Below, in pieces: positions 26,401-32,514 of a stretch of DNA of 46,994 nt (position 1 is its first letter; each line of letters starts with the position of its first letter). The translations under genes were made by a program, and so were the position numbers. The DNA is from Candidatus Iainarchaeum sp. (GTDB lineage Archaea; Iainarchaeota; Iainarchaeia; Iainarchaeales; JAGVWC01), in NCBI GenBank assembly GCA_018304465.1, contig JAGVWC010000014.1, positions 1-46,994 of the forward strand, in the 5' to 3' direction. The notes under the pieces were generated by a model, which did no database searches, was not told where the DNA came from, and worked only from the letters and a program-made list of their open reading frames with translations.

Positions 26401-27905
26401 GGGTTCTCCACGCCGACGGTTCCGCACGTGTTCACCGGAATACTCGTACTTGCTTTCACGAAACACGACGCGTCGGTTCCGTTTCCGAACTGCTCAAACG
26501 TGTAACGCGCCATGAGACTTTCCGGGACCGGGTTATTGTTGAAATACACCTGGTTGATTTCATTCTGGTGCAGATTCGTGTTGTAGAGCCGAACTTCATC
26601 CAAATACCCGACAAACCCGTATTTCGTGGCGTTTCGGGGATACCGCATTCCGACATACAACGGATTGGAATTATGGGTGATCAATCCCGATTCGTTCACG
26701 GTCACGGAATCCTTTTGTTTGTTCGTGTAGGTTTCAATTTTCGATCCATCGTACGTCAAAGAAAAATGCGTCCACTGATTCAGCGGCATCATGGCACTCG
26801 TGGCATACCATTGGTAACCATTCGAATTGTTGATCGCGTAATACACTTTTCCCGTATTGTTGATTCCGATCAGGTACGATGATTCCTTGACCGCGAACGT
26901 GCATCCGCCGGTCGTACCGCACGTGGCAAAACTCGTGGGATACACCCAGGCACTAAACGTAAAATTGTTGACGCGCAACGTCGGAGCGTCAGGCGCTTCC
27001 AAAAACGCGTTTCCGTTAAAATCTCCGGCATATGAATCCACCACGCCGGACAACTGCGCCGGCGCCGAATGAAAATTGTTGGCGTTATTGTCGTTTCCGG
27101 ACGCGTCATCGATCTGGCGCGCGCATAACCCCCCGGAAAAAAAACCTTTGACCGAACGGAAATTCATGTCCATTTGACTCATGGAACCGCTGCGATCCAT
27201 AACCAGCATGAGCGCCACGGGATTCCGGGCTTCGTTTCGCACTTTCATCTTGAGAATGGCACTGTCGTTGCACGCAAGCTGGGTTACGGGATCTCCAAAC
27301 GCGTCCACCACTGAGGATTCGAATTCCACGTTTCCGCTCATGGCGGCAAAATGGGCATCAAACAGCCGGTTTAAGTCCCAGCCGTCCGAAAAATTGGCTT
27401 GGGCCGTGCACGCGGTCGGATCCATTTCTCCGACATCTGACGTGGGCCGGTACTTCGAAAAAATCTTTTTTCCGGAAACGTATCCCGTAGTTCCCGCGGG
27501 CAGCGGGGATCCGGATGAAAACACGATTTGATTGGCGGTCGGAAAACACTTGTTAAATTTGGTGATCAGATCCAAGGCGGGATCCTTGCATTCCGTCAAA
27601 TCGCTTGCGACATCGAACTGCGTGACGCGCATTCCAAAATGCGTTCCTTTGGGCAGCAATTCCAGGGCCTTGTTATAAATTTCCTCCACGCTTTCCTGGG
27701 AAAAATTCTTGTCCACGAGCTGAACGGATAAAAAACCCGATTTTTCAAGCACATCCACGACGTCCCGCGAGGTTTTTTGATCGCGATTAAAACTTTGCGA
27801 AAGAGAATCATTCAATAACGGCTGTTCGGAAAAAAACAACAGGACCCCCGACACCAGCATCAAGGCGAACAGTACATCCAACGCGATCGCGATTCCTTTT
27901 TCCAT
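23469..27905 (-). CDS. Giant pilin-like adhesin: vWA domain split by an ~800-residue insertion containing LamG
   Basis: A 1478-residue protein. The N-terminus MEKG-IAIALDVLFALML resembles a prepilin. The MIDAS motif DRSGSM is at 237-242, but the rest of the vWA fold only resumes near 1044: helix ERLDYAKFASKSFLDQV, strand KMGLIDFG (1067-1074), the MIDAS Thr in ETATGDALKTAI (1101-1112), and RFIVLLSDGQANRG (1123-1136). The intervening ~800 residues hold a LamG/concanavalin-like domain (about 265-470; signature DASGNDNNANN, NFTFSAWVYP, WTHFSLTYDG) and three beta-sandwich units ending TGDYTLWV, TGTYNVYM and SGNYSIVGWA. A Cys-rich C-terminal region has no second membrane helix. ATG 27905 directly follows the upstream stop. 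Metal-dependent adhesion is inferred from the MIDAS. Confidence 0.85.
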   Translation of the reverse strand: MEKGIAIALDVLFALMLVSGVLLFFSEQPLLNDSLSQSFNRDQKTSRDVVDVLEKSGFLSVQLVDKNFSQESVEEIYNKALELLPKGTHFGMRVTQFDVASDLTECKDPALDLITKFNKCFPTANQIVFSSGSPLPAGTTGYVSGKKIFSKYRPTSDVGEMDPTACTAQANFSDGWDLNRLFDAHFAAMSGNVEFESSVVDAFGDPVTQLACNDSAILKMKVRNEARNPVALMLVMDRSGSMSQMDMNFRSVKGFFSGGLCARQIDDASGNDNNANNFHSAPAQLSGVVDSYAGDFNGNAFLEAPDAPTLRVNNFTFSAWVYPTSFATCGTTGGCTFAVKESSYLIGINNTGKVYYAINNSNGYQWYATSAMMPLNQWTHFSLTYDGSKIETYTNKQKDSVTVNESGLITHNSNPLYVGMRYPRNATKYGFVGYLDEVRLYNTNLHQNEINQVYFNNNPVPESLMARYTFEQFGNGTDASCFVKASTSIPVNTCGTVGVENPSRLGGFPPELTNVSTAGTFTVDQSEVDSLGAASQYEIVFDRGGASGTCSLISGSVLHKAPFMRIKKPDNKYFKYSSADMAYQLKTDFNAQTLGTHTIEIWNADNNAYVKNPPVVYARKSVVSQNLLDITAGGSAFESEAKGDFNLGSFPVSGVIFENSVCTTTSAWTPVTTVNVSDSNIYGLVFKTSYNKTTGCAPQFRVTGPTGSNDINLSCQLGNTWCQLKTWNRTRTLGSYAPTGDYTLWVNSDATMNYGASYYYEKYLSAANSGASLAARRCVYSGDWNSFGSFTITDEKTYDDAFYFPSYVLLKDGMSYPYCLPEVKIEYPNGSNYYMRDCNAANCVAPFFRTTYTGPYASTGTYNVYMRSAANVQRISAAPLAQLRGFLRILLNNAAVTGGTCSGGNCAVHSVISPLRSNCPNRNSGFSGWTDLSFATQIDNADTFVVSPTDYFKRLRIDINYGGDAGSICAGGVLGYTNPFSTSQHGYYARPPRNNRSVAGFSVNMSPSPWVNENTSIPIPSGNYSIVGWAENRVDYNVNYFLERLDYAKFASKSFLDQVRWKTEDKMGLIDFGTDVTQTVPLTSNVDAVKSGIDTLQASGETATGDALKTAIDALSGETSGDRFIVLLSDGQANRGSYSTLQSATLAKNNGIKIYTIGFGRDVNESELTLIAWITDGNYFFASDANQLVMVFKQIAFQVQASTKTANIVIPPVPGVTYSDYWCKTASGTLCKDNTTSGCLCNGIYQDGSGQLIFQDAQIFKQDPEWWEGQFRFAADCNGEYCKDRSLLLPPAAAYVETTDKSTTDYWPAGLPPEGAQSKVDILVNDLAIEFLEGNVNPSTGLADLNVKLSNDGNYTIVFEVTDPEPFISCTTGAPINSCTFGLSIIFYKDNLAPSNKRCGTCTDQYKLCPVNVTCNGQFSRSSVTYQVPGFEQGLWYTKINPAAAGINECALHNEDSIDCTLKTTPLYYVVEYWTWRE

Positions 27906-28448
27906 TCATCCACCCTGCTTTGCCAGGAAAAATTTCATCTCAATGATCCGCGGCTGGTCTCCGATGGAAACAAACCGCTGCTTTTGAATTATATATGAAT
28001 TTCCCTCGATATTAAACTTTCCCGCACGGAACAACTGTTCTTCGATCCGCTGGTTGCTGTCCATCCGATACACCCGAAACTGAAAATCGGCGTTTCGAAG
28101 CCCCAAAAGCAGCCGAACCCGGTTATAATCCTGCGGCGAACGCGCGTTATCCGCGAAAAAAACGAACGCGATCAATTTGTTCTCGTCGACCACCAAAGGA
28201 TACCGCGCGATCCCCACCGAATTCACGTCGGAAAAACTTACCGCCGGCCAATTCAGCGGGTCTCCTTTGGTTTCCGCAACGCGATCAATCGCCGTATTCG
28301 CGCTTCGTTCAAAATCATCCATGCGCCGGACCTCGTTGGCCACCGAAAAATTCAGATTCCAAAAATTCAGAAGCGTCACCACGATCAAAAGAACAACGAC
28401 CACGCCGATCCCGAGCTCGATCATGGCGGTCTGGCCGGAAAAACCCAT
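27906..28448 (-). CDS. Minor pilin-like protein with class III-type signal
   Basis: A 180-residue protein starting at ATG 28448, 5 nt after the stop of the preceding gene. The N-terminus MGFSGQTAMIELGIGVVVVL fits prepilin processing after Gly5, with Glu at mature position 6, and a hydrophobic helix VVVVLLIVVTLLNFW. The external domain (about 140 residues) is charged and has no Cys. It is third in a run of three small pilins before the vWA giant, an order reminiscent of bacterial minor-pilin clusters. The longer frame upstream (to 28478) would overlap the previous gene and is less likely. Confidence 0.75.
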   Translation of the reverse strand: MGFSGQTAMIELGIGVVVVLLIVVTLLNFWNLNFSVANEVRRMDDFERSANTAIDRVAETKGDPLNWPAVSFSDVNSVGIARYPLVVDENKLIAFVFFADNARSPQDYNRVRLLLGLRNADFQFRVYRMDSNQRIEEQLFRAGKFNIEGNSYIIQKQRFVSIGDQPRIIEMKFFLAKQGG

Positions 28449-28452
28449 GTGA

Positions 28453-28872
28453 TTACTCTGGCTGGGACGCGCTTGCAATCGAAATCACTTCCCGCTCTTT
28501 TCGAATCTCGTAATATCCCGGCGCAAGATACATCGGAACCGCATCGCGGTCTCCCGATACCCGGCCCAGATAAAAACAATAATGTCCGTTGCTTAATCCG
28601 AACAAAAGGTTTCCATTGGAAACCCACACGGGTCGGTCCAAAAAAACCCCCATGCGCAAGTTCCCCGGAACTTCCCCCGCTTTGTTGATGATGCCCGCGA
28701 TGCGATCGCACAACGCCGCGTTCTGATCCTGTTCACCCAATTGGCGATTGATCTCGCTTCGCTGAACCGAAATCATGCTGATGACGACAAACACGCCCAT
28801 GATCAGCATGACCGCCATCAAGGTTTCGATGGCCGCTTGGCCTTTTGGATCAACGAACGAAACCACATTCAT
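28453..28872 (-). CDS. Minor pilin with class III signal peptide
   Basis: A 139-residue prepilin. MNVVSFVDPKG-QAAIETLMAVM has the classic G|Q-x-A/S-x-E pattern followed by a hydrophobic helix (MLIMGVFVVISMI). The external domain is short, with two Cys. The start at ATG 28872 is 5 nt downstream of the previous stop. The longer open frame to 28923 would run into the preceding gene. It belongs to the minor-pilin operon starting at 29522. Confidence 0.8.
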   Translation of the reverse strand: MNVVSFVDPKGQAAIETLMAVMLIMGVFVVISMISVQRSEINRQLGEQDQNAALCDRIAGIINKAGEVPGNLRMGVFLDRPVWVSNGNLLFGLSNGHYCFYLGRVSGDRDAVPMYLAPGYYEIRKEREVISIASASQPE

Positions 28873-28877
28873 CCCCG

Positions 28878-29522
28878 TTAGCTTACGGCCGAAATCAGGA
28901 CTTTTCCGGTTCCTACGGACCACTCCACTCTGATCGTGTGCGGTCCCGGCAAAACCAGCGTCGCGATTGTCGCCGCATCCATGCCGATAATCGCACGCGA
29001 CTGTTTGATGATATCCACATCCTGTCCGGATTGCTGTTGCGTGAACACTAGATACGCGCGCCTTGCGGTTAACGCCTGGTCGTCCATGGAATACAAATCA
29101 TAACAAGTGGGTTTCCCGTCCGGCGTGACCCCCGGCTCCGGTGTCGTACAAATCCGTTTTCCCGGAGTCGGATCAAAAACGGCACAGCAAATATCCTGGG
29201 TTTTATCCGGATCAATCACAGTGCATTCCTGGCCTGCCAAGGTTCGATAATTGTCTTTGCATCCGTAATCCACGCGAATCGCCTTCACACTGCTCGGCGT
29301 TTCAATATCCACGAACAACACGCTTCCTTCGCCCAACGCGTAGGTTTGCTCCGCCGCATTGACGATCGTTGAAAGTTCCTGCTGCGCCATGCTGCTGTTG
29401 GTGGCGTCCTGATAATTGGTGGACGCGTACGCGAAAATCAGGCCTGTGGCTACCAGCAAAAACGAAGTCAATAACAAGTATTCGATCGCGGTCTGAGCCG
29501 CCAAACTCCGCCGCATCGGCAT
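28878..29522 (-). CDS. Minor pilin with class III signal peptide, first gene of the tip operon
   Basis: A 214-residue prepilin. MPMRRSLAA-QTAIEYLLLTSFLL has the class III pattern, with Ala rather than Gly before the cleavage site, and a hydrophobic helix (LLVATGLIFAY). The external domain contains six Cys between about residues 88 and 140 (GCKDN, ECTV, ICCAVF, ICTTPE, TCYDLY), likely disulfide-bonded. It heads a five-gene operon (29522 to 22389) with gaps of no more than 6 nt. Only a weak TATA-like element (TTTTTAATC, minus, near 29545-29555) is visible upstream. ATG 29516 is an alternative start. Confidence 0.8.
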   Translation of the reverse strand: MPMRRSLAAQTAIEYLLLTSFLLVATGLIFAYASTNYQDATNSSMAQQELSTIVNAAEQTYALGEGSVLFVDIETPSSVKAIRVDYGCKDNYRTLAGQECTVIDPDKTQDICCAVFDPTPGKRICTTPEPGVTPDGKPTCYDLYSMDDQALTARRAYLVFTQQQSGQDVDIIKQSRAIIGMDAATIATLVLPGPHTIRVEWSVGTGKVLISAVS

Positions 29523-29594
29523 CGGATAAATAACAATTCTTTAGATTAAAAACTAGTGGGGTGGCCAAAAAAGGGTTTTGGGCGCGGAATCGGG

Positions 29595-29604
29595 TTTTAT
29601 AAAA
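29595..29604 (+). promoter_or_regulatory. TATA box for the transglutaminase-like gene
   Basis: TTTTATAAAA on the plus strand, centred 27-28 nt before ATG 29627, so the transcript is predicted leaderless. The 104-nt gap 29523-29626 also carries the divergent minor-pilin promoter. Confidence 0.6.
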
Positions 29605-29626
29605 CTGTTGAAGGAATTATTGTTGG

Positions 29627-30208
29627 ATGGAACCCAACCCGAAGTTATGTAGATTATGCCGGTTGCTGCTCCAAAAATTCGCCCCCACCATCACCGAAAA
29701 AGAGCGCCGGACCATCGGACAAGTCAAAGCCTTGCTTGATTCCGGAGACATGACGATCCAGTCCCTGGTCGGACAATTCCAAGGCCCCGGCTACACCTTT
29801 GACAGCGATTATCTGACCGCAAGCAAAAAAGCCCTATTGTACGTTTCCTTAAACATCGACTTCGTAAAACTCGACATTCCCATCAGCTTTTGGCTTTCTC
29901 CCAAAGAAATCGTCGAAAACAAGATTGCCGACGACGAAGACCACGCCGTTTTTTTATGCACCTTGCTTTTGGCTTTAGGGGATGCCAACGCCGAAGTCGT
30001 CATCGCCGAAATGACCGATCTGACCACCCACGCGTTTGTGCTGTCGCAATACCGCGGATTGTATTACCTGTTTGACTCCACGCAAGAAAACGCGTCGCCA
30101 TTAAACGGAACCAAAGAAGAAATTTTTTCCCAATACGTGTCCAACGGATCGCGGATCAAACGGTTCCTCTACAAATTCAACCATTCGAACTACGAACAAT
30201 TCCTTTAA
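29627..30208 (+). CDS. Transglutaminase-like fold protein lacking the catalytic Cys
   Basis: A 193-residue soluble protein. The core (about 88-155) follows the transglutaminase/Cys-protease-like pattern: the helix ADDEDHAVFLCTLLLALG aligns with the usual G-D-C-E-D-x-A motif, then a strand EVVIAE, THAFVL with candidate His135, and YYLFDST with Asp150. The catalytic Cys position is Asp103, so classic catalysis is not expected. Cys111 is one helical turn pair away and does not fit the nucleophile position. It may be a binding or structural member of the fold. Assignment is by motif spacing only. A T9 tract follows the stop. Confidence 0.6.
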   Translation: MEPNPKLCRLCRLLLQKFAPTITEKERRTIGQVKALLDSGDMTIQSLVGQFQGPGYTFDSDYLTASKKALLYVSLNIDFVKLDIPISFWLSPKEIVENKIADDEDHAVFLCTLLLALGDANAEVVIAEMTDLTTHAFVLSQYRGLYYLFDSTQENASPLNGTKEEIFSQYVSNGSRIKRFLYKFNHSNYEQFL

Positions 30209-30220
30209 TTTTTTTTTCTT
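30206..30220 (+). terminator. T-tract terminator after the transglutaminase-like gene
   Basis: A run of nine T followed by C and two T begins right after the TAA stop, the usual archaeal terminator form. The rest of the gap to 30351 shows no gene. T-rich minus-strand sequence near 30320-30345 may end the opposite operon. Confidence 0.55.
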
Positions 30221-30351
30221 CGTCCGCGATTGTATCGGCCAAGACCTGTCGCCGCTCTTCAATCGTGATGTGGCCTATTTCGCTTACTAGTCGGCATCAA
30301 ACACAACCTTCCGCGCAAGGCAAACAAAAGAACAAAATAAAATCGTTGCGT

Positions 30352-30660
30352 TTAGTCGCGGTTGTGTTTTTGCTGGTAATGCTTGGAAAAAATGTCGCAC
30401 GGATCATCCAGCAAATCGCTCATATCGAATTTGGCGCGAAGCTTTTTGGCCACCATCTGAAAACTCTTGGCGATCCGATACGTGGTCGGAAACCCTTTTT
30501 TTTTCTCGATCGCGCCTTTTAACAGCAAGTCCTTTACCTCGGTCATGACCTCTCGGTACGAATAATTCGTTTTGGCTCGGAGCTCTTCAATGGTTTTCGC
30601 CTTTGAAACCAATTGAACCAGTACTTGCTCCTGACACGAGGACAGTTTCGAAATCGTCAT
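30352..30660 (-). CDS. Winged-helix DNA-binding protein
   Basis: A 102-residue protein with an N-terminal winged helix-turn-helix: helices SCQEQVLVQLVSKA and TIEELRAKTN, recognition helix YSYREVMTEVKDLLLKGAI, and wing EKKKGFPTTYRIA. A basic C-terminal helix (FQMVAKKLRAKFD) and a short tail follow. It is probably a small transcription regulator of the TrmB/MarR-like winged-helix group. It starts 6 nt after the DUF5752 gene, so the two are co-transcribed. The target is unknown. Confidence 0.7.
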   Translation of the reverse strand: MTISKLSSCQEQVLVQLVSKAKTIEELRAKTNYSYREVMTEVKDLLLKGAIEKKKGFPTTYRIAKSFQMVAKKLRAKFDMSDLLDDPCDIFSKHYQQKHNRD

Positions 30661-30666
30661 AAAAAA

Positions 30667-31107
30667 TTAACGAATTCGGGGATTATACGATGCAGGAGCT
30701 TCGTTGACGCGGCCGCGCAGCCAATTAACTCGAACGTTTACCGCGCGCGCGACGTCTTCTTTTGAATCAAGCAACTGCAACTTGTTCGCCAAGGTCGTAT
30801 CCCCGACAATGTGACCCACCCAGGTCGCGAACTCGTTTTTTTCCGGCGACACGTGTTTTACGAACGTGGAGTCGTCCATTTCCGACAGAACCGCGTCCAA
30901 GTCGCACAAACCCTTGAGCACGGCACCATTGCTTAGATAGAAAAAATGATCCGGATGGCGCACTTCTTTTAACAATACGCCGGCGCACTCGTGGCCATAG
31001 GTTCGTTTCAGATCCACATGCCTGCTTTTGGGCAAAAAAGATTTGATTTTCACCCATAAACTTTCAATCAATTCATTAAATTCGTCAATCGGTTCGTGCC
31101 TTTCCAT
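30667..31107 (-). CDS. DUF5752-family protein
   Basis: A 146-residue protein whose centre matches the pattern I associate with DUF5752: FFYLSNGAVLKGLCDLDAVL, then a short acidic segment, TFVKHVS, NEFATWVGHIVGD and LANKL. In many archaea and bacteria this small domain occurs with sugar-metabolism or glycosyltransferase genes, and its function is unknown. Here it precedes a winged-helix gene and lies near a PfkB kinase. ATG 31107 lies about 36 nt from the TATA element at 31139-31147. Confidence 0.65.
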   Translation of the reverse strand: MERHEPIDEFNELIESLWVKIKSFLPKSRHVDLKRTYGHECAGVLLKEVRHPDHFFYLSNGAVLKGLCDLDAVLSEMDDSTFVKHVSPEKNEFATWVGHIVGDTTLANKLQLLDSKEDVARAVNVRVNWLRGRVNEAPASYNPRIR

Positions 31108-31138
31108 ATGGGTTCACCGTTATAAACAGAATCAACGA

Positions 31139-31147
31139 ATATAAAAA
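31139..31147 (-). promoter_or_regulatory. TATA box for the DUF5752/winged-helix operon
   Basis: TTTTTATAT on the minus strand. It predicts a start near 31117 and a leader of about 10 nt. A second TTTATA-like element at 31121-31127 is too close to the ATG for that role. Confidence 0.5.
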
Positions 31148-31196
31148 GATTATGTTGATTCGGACGCCCTGCCGCTTTTTCCGACAAACTATTTCG

Positions 31197-32135
31197 TTAT
31201 TTCCTCTTTTTTTTCCGATACAACAAATTGTTCTTGGCGCCCAGAAACTGAATCACGCTCGTCGCGTTGTTCACGCCGTTTTCCAGGCATTTTTGCATCG
31301 GTTCGCCGCCCAGCACCGCCGCCAAAAAACCCGAATTGAACGCGTCTCCGGCTCCCGCCGAATCCAATTTGTGCGCGGGGTGACTTTCTTCAAAGAAAAA
31401 CTCCTGGCCGTCAAACGCCGCGGCGCCCACCGGTCCAAGCGAAACCACGACCAGCGGAACAAACGCGGACAAAAATTTCATGTTTTCCTTGTAATCCCCC
31501 CGCCCCGCCAACTGCTCGGCTTCTTCGCCGTTTAAGAAAAGAATCGAAACGTGCTTTAGAATCGGCGAAAGCAAACCCAATCCTTCGCGCAATTCGCTTT
31601 GACCCGGATTCCACGCAAGCAAAATATTGTTTTTTTTGGAAAACAAAGCGATTCGTTTCACGAGCGACAACGACGAATGCAACGACCCCAAATAAATCGC
31701 GCGCGTTTTCTCCAATCGATTCCAATTAATTTGCTTGGCATGCTGATCCAGTTTTCGCGTCGCGCCGCCAAAAGCGAAAATCACGCGGTTCAATCCGTGT
31801 CCCGTTAAGATCACGGAAAACGCGGTGGCGTCCGATCCAAACAACAGCAAACCCGTGTCGACTTTTTCCGCGCGCAATTCTTTGAGAATTTTTCTTCCGA
31901 ACTCATCGCGCCCCAACCGGCACAGGCACCCCGTTCGAAGGCCTTGTCTGGCGAACCCGACCGCGGTGTTCGTGGCCGAACCGCCGGAAAAAAACCGCAA
32001 TGATTCGACTTCGATTTTGCTTCCTTCCAAAAAAAACAGTTCGCCTTTTTTTTTCCTCGGGCGAAAATAGGTTTCGGGATTGATCTGAACAAACGCGTCC
32101 ATGGTCGCGTTTCCGATCGCTACGACATCCAGCAT
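31197..32135 (-). CDS. PfkB-family carbohydrate/nucleoside kinase
   Basis: A 312-residue ribokinase-fold kinase. GGSATNTAVG (51-60) is the substrate-binding GG motif, GRDEFGRKIL follows, and the C-terminal signature DSAGAGDAFNSGFL (258-271) contains the anion hole and catalytic Asp264. The family phosphorylates sugars or nucleosides, and the substrate cannot be told from sequence alone. The N-terminal insertion RPRKKKGELFFLEGS is basic and unusual. The start at 32135 is supported by a TATA box 28 nt upstream. Neighbouring sugar-phosphate genes suggest carbohydrate use. Confidence 0.88.
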   Translation of the reverse strand: MLDVVAIGNATMDAFVQINPETYFRPRKKKGELFFLEGSKIEVESLRFFSGGSATNTAVGFARQGLRTGCLCRLGRDEFGRKILKELRAEKVDTGLLLFGSDATAFSVILTGHGLNRVIFAFGGATRKLDQHAKQINWNRLEKTRAIYLGSLHSSLSLVKRIALFSKKNNILLAWNPGQSELREGLGLLSPILKHVSILFLNGEEAEQLAGRGDYKENMKFLSAFVPLVVVSLGPVGAAAFDGQEFFFEESHPAHKLDSAGAGDAFNSGFLAAVLGGEPMQKCLENGVNNATSVIQFLGAKNNLLYRKKKRK

Positions 32136-32158
32136 ACCACAAATAAACCGGCAAAGAC

Positions 32159-32167
32159 CTATAAAAG
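32159..32167 (-). promoter_or_regulatory. TATA box for the PfkB kinase gene
   Basis: CTTTTATAG on the minus strand, centred 28 nt before ATG 32135, predicting a leaderless message. Confidence 0.6.
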
Positions 32168-32181
32168 CGTTTGGCGCTTGC

Positions 32182-32376
32182 TCAGTATTTCAAGTCTTTG
32201 GGGCGCGGTTTTCGAATCGGGCGGTCGCGCGGCTTTCCGATGTCGGTCGGGCGTGGCAAAGGCAAATCCGGCAAGTCTTTCAAACGCGACGGATCCCGAA
32301 TCGGAATACGCGTGGGAGAACGCCGATTGTCTTGCGGCAACGGTTTTTTTCCCGGTTTTTTCCCTTTTTTCTCCAT
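32182..32376 (-). CDS. Small basic Pro/Arg/Lys-rich protein
   Basis: A 64-residue ORF (MEKKGKKPGKKPLPQ... ending PIRKPRPKDLKY) with about one third Lys/Arg and many Pro, no hydrophobic segment and several PxxP-like turns. Overlapping frames exist. I prefer this one because ATG 32376 lies 28 nt from a TATA box, as for neighbouring leaderless genes, and because its codons look like those of the neighbours. It is probably disordered and could bind nucleic acid, which is inference from composition. The stop is 14 nt before the PfkB TATA box. Confidence 0.45.
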   Translation of the reverse strand: MEKKGKKPGKKPLPQDNRRSPTRIPIRDPSRLKDLPDLPLPRPTDIGKPRDRPIRKPRPKDLKY

Positions 32377-32400
32377 GCATAACTTGTGCAAAGAAGTTCT

Positions 32401-32409
32401 TTAAAAACG
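32401..32409 (-). promoter_or_regulatory. TATA box for the small basic protein gene
   Basis: CGTTTTTAA on the minus strand, centred 28 nt before ATG 32376. Confidence 0.45.
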
Positions 32410-32467
32410 ATCCAAACGACGGCCGGTTTCAAACAAGCGCTCGGTTTTATGCCCTTGCACCAAACAG

Positions 32468-32477
32468 TATTTTAAAT
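32468..32477 (+). promoter_or_regulatory. TATA box and Shine-Dalgarno region of the phosphohexomutase gene
   Basis: TATTTTAAAT on the plus strand, about 43 nt before ATG 32515. GAGGT at 32503-32507, 7 nt before the ATG, makes this one of the few genes here with a proper leader. Confidence 0.5.
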
Positions 32478-32514
32478 TCCACTTCCAGAGTGATTTACTT
32501 TTGAGGTTTTTAGA

